Source: a virus. Taken from it: 20,729 nt of DNA. This document shows, in pieces, positions 13,891-18,807 of this stretch. Location: positions 1 to 20,729 of the IMG/VR virus record IMGVR_UViG_3300037070_003669. One strand, given 5' to 3'. The translations under genes were made by a program, and so were the position numbers. Each line of letters starts with the position of its first letter. Position 1 is the stretch's first letter. The notes under the pieces are model-generated. The model was given only the letters and a program-made list of their open reading frames with translations, searched no databases and was not told the DNA's origin.

Positions 13891-14372
13891 TGGGTGCGCC
13901 GGTATACCCGGGGATGCCACCGACCGACAAGGTTTTCGACGTCGAGCCCTGGGGCCGGATTCGCTGCGGCGGCCCGTGCAAAGACGATTACGACCGAATC
14001 GAGCGGTACGCCCAAACCCCTCAGCGCACGGTGTCGCTCCAACACGCAGCAATGGGATCGTTCAAGGCCGCGGAGCTTGCGATAACCCCCAAGTGGATGG
14101 GGAAACGGGTTCGGCGCATCCTTGTAACCGGTTCGTTGCGATCCTGCGCCGAGCAATCGGCGCTCTACCACTCCGATTCGCAGCGCTTCGCCGACCCCGA
14201 CACCACCGGGCACACCCGCGCGCTTTGTATCGACGTGGACCAAACCCAAGGGCTTTTGCCCGGGTTCCGCCGGTGGCGGTTGCGGAAAATCAATAAGGCG
14301 CTTCGGTTCCGCGATTGGCACCAAGCCCGCTCGGATGAGCCCTGGCACTACTCATTTGGGATTGAGGTATGA
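13887..14372 (+). CDS. Endolysin: M15 (VanY/D-Ala-D-Ala carboxypeptidase-like) peptidase
   Basis: A 161 aa zinc peptidase predicted to cut peptidoglycan peptides during lysis. M15 landmarks are in order: GSLRSCAEQ at 82-90, zinc ligands His109 and Asp116 in GHTRALCIDVDQ, catalytic Glu151 and third ligand His154 in EPWHYSFGIE at the C-terminus. The usual H-x-x-G-x-A-x-D spacing is kept, but the Gly and Ala positions are Ala and Cys. There is no cell-wall-binding domain and no signal peptide, so export depends on the holin two genes downstream. ATG 13890 is a possible alternative start. Confidence 0.85.
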   Translation: MMGAPVYPGMPPTDKVFDVEPWGRIRCGGPCKDDYDRIERYAQTPQRTVSLQHAAMGSFKAAELAITPKWMGKRVRRILVTGSLRSCAEQSALYHSDSQRFADPDTTGHTRALCIDVDQTQGLLPGFRRWRLRKINKALRFRDWHQARSDEPWHYSFGIEV

Positions 14373-14710
14373 CGGTGTTGGGGTTTTCCGAAAACGTCAC
14401 CGTGGCGTCTATTGCGGCGTTCGCCGTGGTGCTCGCCGCGCTCATCGGGACCGCCAACACGCTGTTTCAAAAGTGGTTCCTGAACACGCAAACCAGCGAG
14501 TTGAAACATGAGTTGGACACGGGCAACGGTCACACCGCCGGCGAATCGCTCGGGCGCATGGAGGACCTACACCGCGAAAGCGTCCGGAGGCTTGACCGAT
14601 TGGAAGTCGGATTAGCCGAACACGCGGCGGCGGGGGATGAGAAATGGGCCGAAATCCGGGTCGACCTAGTTGCGCTCGCCGCGAAGATCGACGAAAAGGG
14701 GGAAGCATGA
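14369..14710 (+). CDS. TM plus coiled-coil membrane protein of the lysis cassette (DUF2746-like)
   Basis: This 113 aa protein has one hydrophobic segment at about residues 12-35 (ASIAAFAVVLAALIG), then a charged, heptad-like region (MEDLHRESVRRLDRLEVGLA, EKWAEIRVDLVALAAKIDEK). The architecture and position between endolysin and holin match the DUF2746-type proteins of actinophages, whose exact role is unsettled: a second holin-like or lysis-timing factor is one idea. Both start and stop overlap neighbours by 4 bases. Confidence 0.72.
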   Translation: MTVLGFSENVTVASIAAFAVVLAALIGTANTLFQKWFLNTQTSELKHELDTGNGHTAGESLGRMEDLHRESVRRLDRLEVGLAEHAAAGDEKWAEIRVDLVALAAKIDEKGEA

Positions 14711-14922
14711 CCTTCACGAAGGACGACGTAAAACGGACGGTTTGGACGTTCGTCCAAGCGGGGATCGGTGCCGCGCTCGTGGTGCTCGCGGCTCAGAACC
14801 AAATGCCGCAGGACTGGACGGGGGCGAAACAGCTCGGATATGCGGCCGGCGTTGCGTTCCTCGCGGCGGGGGTCGCGGCGGTCAAAAACCTCCTCACCCC
14901 GACCGGCTCTAGGCTGAAATGA
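14707..14922 (+). CDS. Holin, two transmembrane segments
   Basis: This 71 aa protein has a short charged N-terminus (TFTKDDVKR), a first hydrophobic segment (residues about 11-30, TVWTFVQAGIGAALVVLAAQ), a short loop with QDWTGAKQ, a second segment (about 43-62, GYAAGVAFLAAGVAAVKNLL) and a short basic tail. This is the class II holin plan, and KR-T-x-x-TF-x-QA is typical of actinophage holins. It would permeabilise the membrane for the M15 endolysin. An upstream ATG at 14644 is rejected because ATG 14707 sits in the ATGA overlap with the previous stop. Confidence 0.82.
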   Translation: MTFTKDDVKRTVWTFVQAGIGAALVVLAAQNQMPQDWTGAKQLGYAAGVAFLAAGVAAVKNLLTPTGSRLK

Positions 14923-15080
14923 GCCAACCGCAACCCCAACCGGCGCCGGTCCAAGTCCTGTGTCCCGAGTGCGGCCAAATCATCGAGATTGAAGACCCCG
15001 CCGCGCTTGTTCGGGCGTTGCATCTCGTGAACGAGTGTTCGGTCCGAACCCTGTTGACGAAGACCCCCGAGGGGGGTTGA
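14919..15080 (+). CDS. 53-aa zinc-ribbon-like mini-protein
   Basis: This short frame starts in an ATGA overlap with the holin stop and ends at TGA 15078-15080. After a Gln/Pro-rich leader it has VLCPECGQIIEIEDPAALVR, where CPEC is half a zinc site, and a later Cys at residue 40. The TGA stop is embedded in a TTGACG promoter-like hexamer for the following gene. The function is unknown. Confidence 0.62.
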   Translation: MSQPQPQPAPVQVLCPECGQIIEIEDPAALVRALHLVNECSVRTLLTKTPEGG

Positions 15081-15104
15081 CGCGTCAGACCCCGGGTGTA
15101 CGAT
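15077..15104 (+). promoter_or_regulatory. Sigma-70-like promoter candidate
   Basis: TTGACG (15077-15082) and TACGAT (15099-15104) are separated by 16 bases in the only gap between the lysis genes and the small-gene block. The predicted start of transcription is about 24 bases before ATG 15135. The -10 lies within GGTGTACGATGG, a sequence that nearly recurs at 17724. This is probably an early promoter for the rightward small genes. Confidence 0.55.
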
Positions 15105-15134
15105 GGCCCTCCACTGATCGAAAGGTGAAGGGAC

Positions 15135-15392
15135 ATGCTCCGACTTACCGACAAGGGTCGCGCCGACGGCGGGCTTGTCATTCGCACCGCGCGCAAGGGG
15201 TGGGGTTGCGCGGGCAACGGTGCCGGCAATCTCACCCAATGGGCGCCGGGGTGCGGCGAGATTGACAAGGGCGAACCCTACCTAGAGTGTCTGTGGTCGG
15301 CGCCGGCGTTTCAATCGGGCTCGCGGCATTGCGTCATGTGCGCGGTCGCATTTTTCCCGGGTTGGGTTGATTTCGCGGCGGTGACCGTATGA
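15135..15392 (+). CDS. 85-aa Cys-rich hypothetical protein, possible zinc-binding
   Basis: This protein has Cys residues in GWGCAGN, APGCGEIDKGEPYLECLW and RHCVMCAV, a C-x(n)-C-x(n)-CxxC arrangement. The G-E-x-Y step followed by HCVMCA resembles small treble-clef-like proteins that are common and uncharacterised in actinophages. The start is preceded by purine-rich AAAGGTGAAGGGAC. It is the first gene after the promoter candidate at 15077-15104. Its stop overlaps the next ATG. No function can be assigned. Confidence 0.65.
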   Translation: MLRLTDKGRADGGLVIRTARKGWGCAGNGAGNLTQWAPGCGEIDKGEPYLECLWSAPAFQSGSRHCVMCAVAFFPGWVDFAAVTV

Positions 15393-15802
15393 ATTGCCAC
15401 GGCCAACGGTGGCCTAGCGCCCCGGGATCACCTTCGATCAGTGTCCGGGCCGTGGCGAAGGGCTCGGGGGGCGGGGGCACTCCTACCCCCCCGGGCCCTG
15501 AACGTCGCTTAGAGGGGCTTACAGAGCCCGCATCCGATGGACGGCGGGGCGTGACCGAACCCCTTCCTCGGGACGCTTCGCCCGTGGGGGGGTCGGGTGC
15601 CCCAGACCGCCCCCGGCCCCCCCGCCTAATCGTGGACGAATATTGCGAAATCTGTTTTGCACCGGCGATCACCCGACGGCCCGGGCGGCGCGCGCTTTGC
15701 ATGCTGCATCTCGACCTTGAGCTTGCCGACGAAGCGTGGGACGCCCACAAGGATCGTGAACAAGCTCAGGAATGGGATTTCTACCGGGACGGCCCATCGT
15801 GA
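15389..15802 (+). CDS. Cys-rich protein with long low-complexity N-terminus (start uncertain)
   Basis: Read from ATG 15389 (ATGA overlap) the product is 137 aa. Residues 1 to about 80 are Gly/Pro/Arg-rich with no fold, and their DNA contains two very GC-rich hairpins. The recognisable part is the last 57 residues, with YCEICFAPAITRRPGRRALC (a CxxC plus later Cys and His) followed by an acidic helix (LELADEAWDAHKDREQAQEW). GTG 15550 and GTG 15632 are in-frame alternatives. If 15632 is the true start, most of 15393-15631 would be a structured untranslated region. The C-terminal domain is credible; the start is not settled. Confidence 0.5.
   Translation: MNCHGQRWPSAPGSPSISVRAVAKGSGGGGTPTPPGPERRLEGLTEPASDGRRGVTEPLPRDASPVGGSGAPDRPRPPRLIVDEYCEICFAPAITRRPGRRALCMLHLDLELADEAWDAHKDREQAQEWDFYRDGPS
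15460..15498 (+). repeat. GC-rich hairpin 1 (12-bp stem with one G-T wobble)
   Basis: The arm GGGCTCGGGGGG (15460-15471) pairs with 15487-15498, with one G-T wobble and a 15-base loop. It is in the disordered part of the frame 15389-15802. No T-tract follows. Confidence 0.6.
15584..15625 (+). repeat. GC-rich hairpin 2 (14-bp stem with two G-T wobbles)
   Basis: The arm GTGGGGGGGTCGGG (15584-15597) pairs with 15612-15625, with two wobbles and a 14-base loop. It lies just before the Cys-rich domain of the same frame and ends 7 bases before the GTG at 15632. Confidence 0.6.
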
Positions 15803-16032
15803 CCTGCGCCGACTGCGGGGCGTCGGGCGTCATCACCTACGGCCGCGGGTTGTGCGCGAATTGCCAGCGCAAGGACGATATGCGCGACCGGTCGGCGTAC
15901 TTCGAACGGGTCAAGCGCGACAACGCCGAGCTTGAAGCCCGGCGGGCTCACCCCGCCGGGCGGCGCCGGCTGCGGGTGGTTCACGGTCGCGATTGGATAC
16001 AACGCCCCTACGAGTTCCTGGGGCGATCATGA
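15799..16032 (+). CDS. 77-aa zinc-ribbon protein
   Basis: The start is GTG 15799 in a GTGA overlap with the previous stop; an upstream ATG at 15772 would add nine residues. Two CxxC knuckles, TCADCGASG and GLCANCQRK, form a compact zinc ribbon in the first 25 residues. A charged helix (KDDMRDRSAYFERVKRDNAE) and a basic C-terminus follow. Such proteins may bind nucleic acid or an RNA polymerase or protein partner, but no specific role can be named. A perfect 10-bp hairpin lies inside the gene. Confidence 0.68.
   Translation: MTCADCGASGVITYGRGLCANCQRKDDMRDRSAYFERVKRDNAELEARRAHPAGRRRLRVVHGRDWIQRPYEFLGRS
15937..15961 (+). repeat. GC-rich hairpin 3 (perfect 10-bp stem)
   Basis: GCCCGGCGGG (15937-15946) and CCCGCCGGGC (15952-15961) are exact inverted repeats around a 5-base loop, inside the coding frame of the zinc-ribbon protein. 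Confidence 0.65.
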
Positions 16033-16742
16033 GGACGTCGGACAAAATCGACCAAGTCGCCGCGTCCATGTTCGCCGTGAACCGCGACATCGGGCGGAAG
16101 GGACTTCCGAGGACCGATTCAAAAGCGAAGGTCCAAACGAAATCGGGGGCGAACTACGCGTACACCTACCTATCCCTTCCGGCGCTGATCGAATATCTCC
16201 AACCGTTTCTCGAAGCCGCTCAGCTGTTCGTTGTCCAACACGAGGACCGCGACGCCGGCGGTCTGACCCATGTGGCACTCGTGACCACCATTTTTCACTT
16301 TTCGGGTCAATTCATGGAGCTTGGGCCGCTCATCATTCCCGCCCCGATGGACGCTCAGCAACGCGGGTCGGCGCTGACCTACGCGCGGCGCTATGCGCTC
16401 GCGGCGGCGTTCAATATCGCGGCGGACGAGGACGACGACGCGGCGAAGACCAAGGATTGGGGAACTCCACCCGCCCCGGCGGGTGGAACGGGACCCCCGG
16501 CGGGGGAAAACACACAAGGGGAAGGTGTGACCCAACCCGCCGGGAGTCCCACCATTCTCGACGAATCCGGTCAGGCAAGCTCGGACCAATGGGAACGGCT
16601 CGTCGCGGTGTCCGGGGGATCGCTCGTGAGGGCCGTGAACCGGCTCAACAAGGTCAACGGGACCGCGTACACGAAACAGACCGCGCAAGCCGGCGCCACG
16701 GTCGCTGAGGTCGTCGCGGCGATCACGGGGGAGGGAGCATGA
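16029..16742 (+). CDS. ERF-family single-strand annealing protein (recombinase)
   Basis: A 237 aa protein of the ERF type, which anneals complementary single strands in phage recombination, repair and end joining. Its hallmark is at residues 110-137: QQRGSALTYARRYALAAAFN, then IAADEDDDA. The N-terminal region also fits (YAYTYLSLPALIEYLQPFLE, then VTHVALVTTIFH-like strands). After residue 140 comes a Pro/Gly-rich linker with a short hairpin pair at DNA level, then a C-terminal helical segment (SDQWERLVAVSGGSLVRAVN) that may bind a partner. ATG 16029 (ATGA overlap) is preferred over ATG 15993. Neighbouring nuclease-like genes suggest a small recombination module. Confidence 0.9.
   Translation: MRTSDKIDQVAASMFAVNRDIGRKGLPRTDSKAKVQTKSGANYAYTYLSLPALIEYLQPFLEAAQLFVVQHEDRDAGGLTHVALVTTIFHFSGQFMELGPLIIPAPMDAQQRGSALTYARRYALAAAFNIAADEDDDAAKTKDWGTPPAPAGGTGPPAGENTQGEGVTQPAGSPTILDESGQASSDQWERLVAVSGGSLVRAVNRLNKVNGTAYTKQTAQAGATVAEVVAAITGEGA
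16467..16506 (+). repeat. Two adjacent GC-rich inverted repeats in the ERF linker
   Basis: CCACCCGCC (16467-16475) and GGCGGGTGG (16478-16486) are exact complements, giving about an 8-bp stem with a 4-base loop. CCCCC (16494-16498) and GGGGG (16502-16506) follow at once. They encode the Pro/Gly linker of the ERF protein. Confidence 0.5.
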
Positions 16743-16876
16743 CGGTTTTTCTGTTCGGGATCGTGGTCGGGCTCATCCTCGGGGCGCCGTTGTGGACGTT
16801 CGTCACGCTGCGCCAAGCGCGGATCGATCACCAACGGGCCATGGAATTCGCCCGACGGGTGAGGGAACGCCAATGA
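16739..16876 (+). CDS. 45-aa single-pass membrane protein
   Basis: This small frame is flanked on both sides by 4-base ATGA overlaps. Residues 2-25 form one TM segment (VFLFGIVVGLILGAPLWTFV). The rest is a basic amphipathic tail (RQARIDHQRAMEFARRVRER). The layout suggests a cytoplasmic-tail membrane protein. It could modulate lysis or exclude other phages, but nothing in the sequence decides this. Confidence 0.62.
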   Translation: MTVFLFGIVVGLILGAPLWTFVTLRQARIDHQRAMEFARRVRERQ

Positions 16877-17364
16877 GGGTCGAATTTTCCCCTGGGGAGT
16901 GGGAGCAAATCGAAGCATGCGCGCGGGCATCTCAGGACGGGGTCAATGCCGGCGCGCTCCGCGACCGGTTCGGCGGTCAAACCTTCGCCCAACGCCGGCG
17001 CGGGTTCGCGGTGGAATTCGTCGCCGCGCGCGCCTTCGGTTGGCCCGACCCCCGGCCCGGTGTGCTTGGGCGCTACGACGTGGGCGGCGTCCAAGTGCGC
17101 TCGGGTCCGCGTCCGGGCGCTCATCTTATGGTTGCGCCCGAGGATGCCTACCACGCCGACGACACCTGGCTTTTTGGCGTCGAGCTTGGCGAACGGACGT
17201 TTCAGCTGGTCGGGTGGATCACCGGCCGCGACGCCATGGTGGACCGATATTGGACGGGCCGGCTGGGGCACACCCTGCACGGTCGGGTTCCGCACGAGTG
17301 TTGGGCGGTTCCTGGCCGCGATCTTCGGCCGCTTGCCGATTTGTACCAAGGGGGGTTGATATGA
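16873..17364 (+). CDS. PD-(D/E)XK nuclease-like protein (putative)
   Basis: A 163 aa protein. Residues 44-76 show E48 in RRGFAVEFVAARAFG, D69 in GRYDVGG and Q74-V-R76 in VQVRSG, an E...D...(E/Q)x(K/R) arrangement like the PD-(D/E)XK fold. A helix (HADDTWLFGVELG) and strand (FQLVGWITGRDAM) follow, as in that fold. The catalytic E/K pair is replaced by Q/R, so activity is uncertain. I recall similar uncharacterised proteins in tailed phages. Position between an annealing protein and other small genes suggests DNA processing. The start at 16873 is fixed by the ATGA overlap; the upstream ATG at 16792 is rejected. Confidence 0.6.
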   Translation: MRVEFSPGEWEQIEACARASQDGVNAGALRDRFGGQTFAQRRRGFAVEFVAARAFGWPDPRPGVLGRYDVGGVQVRSGPRPGAHLMVAPEDAYHADDTWLFGVELGERTFQLVGWITGRDAMVDRYWTGRLGHTLHGRVPHECWAVPGRDLRPLADLYQGGLI

Positions 17365-17636
17365 ACGGCCAAGCCAACGGCGCGCCTAACGGCGCGTTCA
17401 TGGACCGGAACCCGAACCAACCAACCCCCGACCAGCTTTACCTCGCGGAGCGGTTGGGCGAGTCTTTGACCCCCGCCGCGATTGTGAAGTTGAATAAGGC
17501 CCACGGTCGGCTGAACGTGTCGGACGCCATGCGCCAGCTGCGGGGGTTCCCGCCGGCCGAGCCCGTCGAAAACGTCTACGCCTACCTCGCCACGGTGGCG
17601 GCGCTCATAGGGCAGACTCCCCCCGGGAACCCATGA
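17361..17636 (+). CDS. Hypothetical 91-aa protein
   Basis: The start is ATG 17361, overlapping the previous stop by 4 bases. The N-terminal 25 residues are Asn/Gly/Pro-rich and include a short repeat (NGAPNGAF). The remainder is helical (QLYLAERLGESLTPAAIVKL, VSDAMRQLRGFPPAE, ENVYAYLATVAALIG). No motif or family is recognised. As the last clear gene before a promoter-like region, it probably ends the small-gene transcript. Confidence 0.65.
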   Translation: MNGQANGAPNGAFMDRNPNQPTPDQLYLAERLGESLTPAAIVKLNKAHGRLNVSDAMRQLRGFPPAEPVENVYAYLATVAALIGQTPPGNP

Positions 17637-17824
17637 ACGGAATGATCGTTCCCCTAGTGCGCGTGGTGTCAGTAACCCCATCTGACGGGGGTTTGACGGG
17701 AGTGCTCCCCCGCCGGGGCTCTTGGTGTACGGTAGGCCCCGCAGCCGTTGACAAGCCGCACGGTACACCTAGGGTCGGGTGGGTGCAAACCCCCCGGCCC
17801 GTACCGTTTCCGGGGTCGGCATGA
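17633..17824 (+). CDS. Doubtful 63-aa frame over a promoter-like region
   Basis: The frame begins and ends in ATGA overlaps, which favours a gene. Against this, the codons have many more A/T third positions than neighbours, the protein has no recognisable feature, and the DNA contains a TTGACA/TAGGGT pair, a TTGACG and a GGTGTACGGT motif. It may be untranslated control sequence. Either reading leaves no other gene in 17637-17820. Confidence 0.3.
   Translation: MNGMIVPLVRVVSVTPSDGGLTGVLPRRGSWCTVGPAAVDKPHGTPRVGWVQTPRPVPFPGSA
17724..17769 (+). promoter_or_regulatory. Inverted GGTGTAC/GTACACC motif, operator candidate
   Basis: GGTGTAC (17724-17730) and GTACACC (17763-17769) are exact inverted repeats flanking the TTGACA hexamer at 17748. 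GGTGTACG also occurs at the promoter candidate at 15095-15102. This may be a shared regulator site, or chance. Confidence 0.35.
17748..17775 (+). promoter_or_regulatory. Sigma-70-like promoter candidate for the right-hand block
   Basis: TTGACA (17748-17753) and TAGGGT (17770-17775) are 16 bases apart and lie about 50 bases before ATG 17821. It would drive the zinc-ribbon gene, lytic transglycosylase, nuclease and glycosidase. Support is by motif only. Confidence 0.45.
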
Positions 17825-18003
17825 CCGCCCCCATCATGCTCGGGGTCTACTGCCGTTGGTGCGGCAAGGGCCGCATCGAGCGACCGTGGGACGTGCGCGA
17901 GGGGTTTCACTGCGCGGCGTGCGGGGCGACGAATTGGCCTCCGCTCATGTTGCATCCCGAACGATTCCCAACGGGGGGTGGTCGACCTCAGACCAAACCG
18001 TGA
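17821..18003 (+). CDS. 60-aa zinc-ribbon protein
   Basis: ATG 17821 is chosen; an upstream ATG at 17779 is in frame but lies in promoter-like sequence. Two knuckles, YCRWCGKGRIERP and FHCAACGATNWPP, give a four-Cys zinc ribbon occupying most of the protein, followed by a short Pro/Gly tail. This general shape occurs in small transcription- or DNA-associated phage proteins. No specific role can be assigned. A 49-base gap follows before the next gene. Confidence 0.65.
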   Translation: MTAPIMLGVYCRWCGKGRIERPWDVREGFHCAACGATNWPPLMLHPERFPTGGGRPQTKP

Positions 18004-18039
18004 CGGCGACCCGCTATCAAGACGCGGGCGACACCGACC

Positions 18040-18045
18040 GGAGGT
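18040..18045 (+). promoter_or_regulatory. Ribosome binding site for the lytic transglycosylase
   Basis: GGAGGT lies 7 bases before ATG 18053. It decides this start over the in-frame ATG at 17978 and places the signal peptide at the N-terminus. Confidence 0.75.
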
Positions 18046-18052
18046 GCGATCC

Positions 18053-18475
18053 ATGAAGCGGATGATGCTGGCAATGAGCTTGGCGATAATCCTAGGAGCA
18101 ACAACGATGAGCGCGGCGCAGGGATACACCGGAACGCTGTTGAAATACCCCAAGGGCCCATGCCGCGGCTTACGCGATACCCCGGAACTACTGATCCGTT
18201 GCGCGTTTAAGACCGTCGGTATCCCGGGCGAGATTCCCACGGCGCTCTATGTGGCCCAACGCGAAAGCGGGCTCAACGAACGCGCATACAACGGCATATG
18301 CGCGGGGCTGTTCCAAATGCACTTGGCGTATTGGCAGGGTCGGGTAACCGAGTTTTTGTATCGGAGCCAATTCCCGAACACGTGGCCGGCCGTCCCCGCG
18401 TTCAACGGACGGGCCAACGCCTTGGTTGCCGCGAAAATGGTAAAGCGCGGCGGGTGGGGGCCGTGGTCATTGTGA
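18053..18475 (+). CDS. Secreted lytic transglycosylase (SLT-like), with signal peptide
   Basis: A 140 aa protein predicted to cleave glycan strands of peptidoglycan outside the membrane. Residues 1-22 form a Sec signal peptide: basic MKR, hydrophobic MLAMSLAIILGAT, and a likely cleavage after SAA. The mature part has a lysozyme-like core: catalytic Glu71 in ALYVAQRESGLNERA, then CAGLFQM with the GLFQ motif at 85-88, and GGWGPW near the C-terminus. Three Cys (37, 50, 83) could form a disulfide after export. The gene is far from the holin/M15 cassette and has its own strong RBS. It could be a holin-independent lysin, or remodel the wall for entry or assembly. It could alternatively be a virion-associated enzyme, but the signal peptide argues against that. 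Confidence 0.82.
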   Translation: MKRMMLAMSLAIILGATTMSAAQGYTGTLLKYPKGPCRGLRDTPELLIRCAFKTVGIPGEIPTALYVAQRESGLNERAYNGICAGLFQMHLAYWQGRVTEFLYRSQFPNTWPAVPAFNGRANALVAAKMVKRGGWGPWSL

Positions 18476-18807
18476 ACAGGTCCCAAGCGACCAAACGCGC
18501 CGATAGGCTGTTTTCGGAACGGGTGCGGGCGGTCGGGGTGTGCCAAATCAATGCAGGTCCTACCCGGTGTAATGGCGCGCTTCAATGTTGTCACATCTTG
18601 TCGCGTCGGTATCGGGCGATACGTTGGAACGCCGGCAACGCGCTCGCAGGGTGTGCGGCTCATCATCTGTATTTCACGAACCACCCATTGGAATGGGAAG
18701 AGTTTTGCAGGGATCAAGGGGTCGCGTGGGACGCGCTCCGACGAACCGCGTTGAGCGATCCACCAATGGACCCCTTCGCGGTCATTGAGGAATTGGAGGT
18801 CGTATGA
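18472..18807 (+). CDS. HNH/NinG-like nuclease
   Basis: A 111 aa protein starting with GTG 18472 (GTGA overlap with the transglycosylase stop). The zinc and HNH-like residues are Cys24 and Cys33, CCHILSRRYRAIRWNAGNAL (His41, Asn56), then Cys61 and HH64-65 in GCAAHHLYF. This resembles the NinG/recombination-endonuclease branch of ββα-metal proteins more than the packaging HNH at the right edge. Role: nicking or resolving recombination intermediates, perhaps with the ERF protein. An upstream ATG at 18298 lies inside the previous gene and is rejected. Confidence 0.72.
   Translation: MNRSQATKRADRLFSERVRAVGVCQINAGPTRCNGALQCCHILSRRYRAIRWNAGNALAGCAAHHLYFTNHPLEWEEFCRDQGVAWDALRRTALSDPPMDPFAVIEELEVV

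Noticed and set aside
15262-15288. TTGACA and TAGAGT, a promoter-like pair
   Set aside because: The spacer is only 15 bases and the pair lies inside the 15135-15392 coding frame; weaker than the candidate upstream.
17693-17733. TTGACG with a downstream TACGGT as a promoter
   Set aside because: The 29-base spacer is too long for a sigma-70-type promoter. The TTGACA/TAGGGT pair at 17748 is better.
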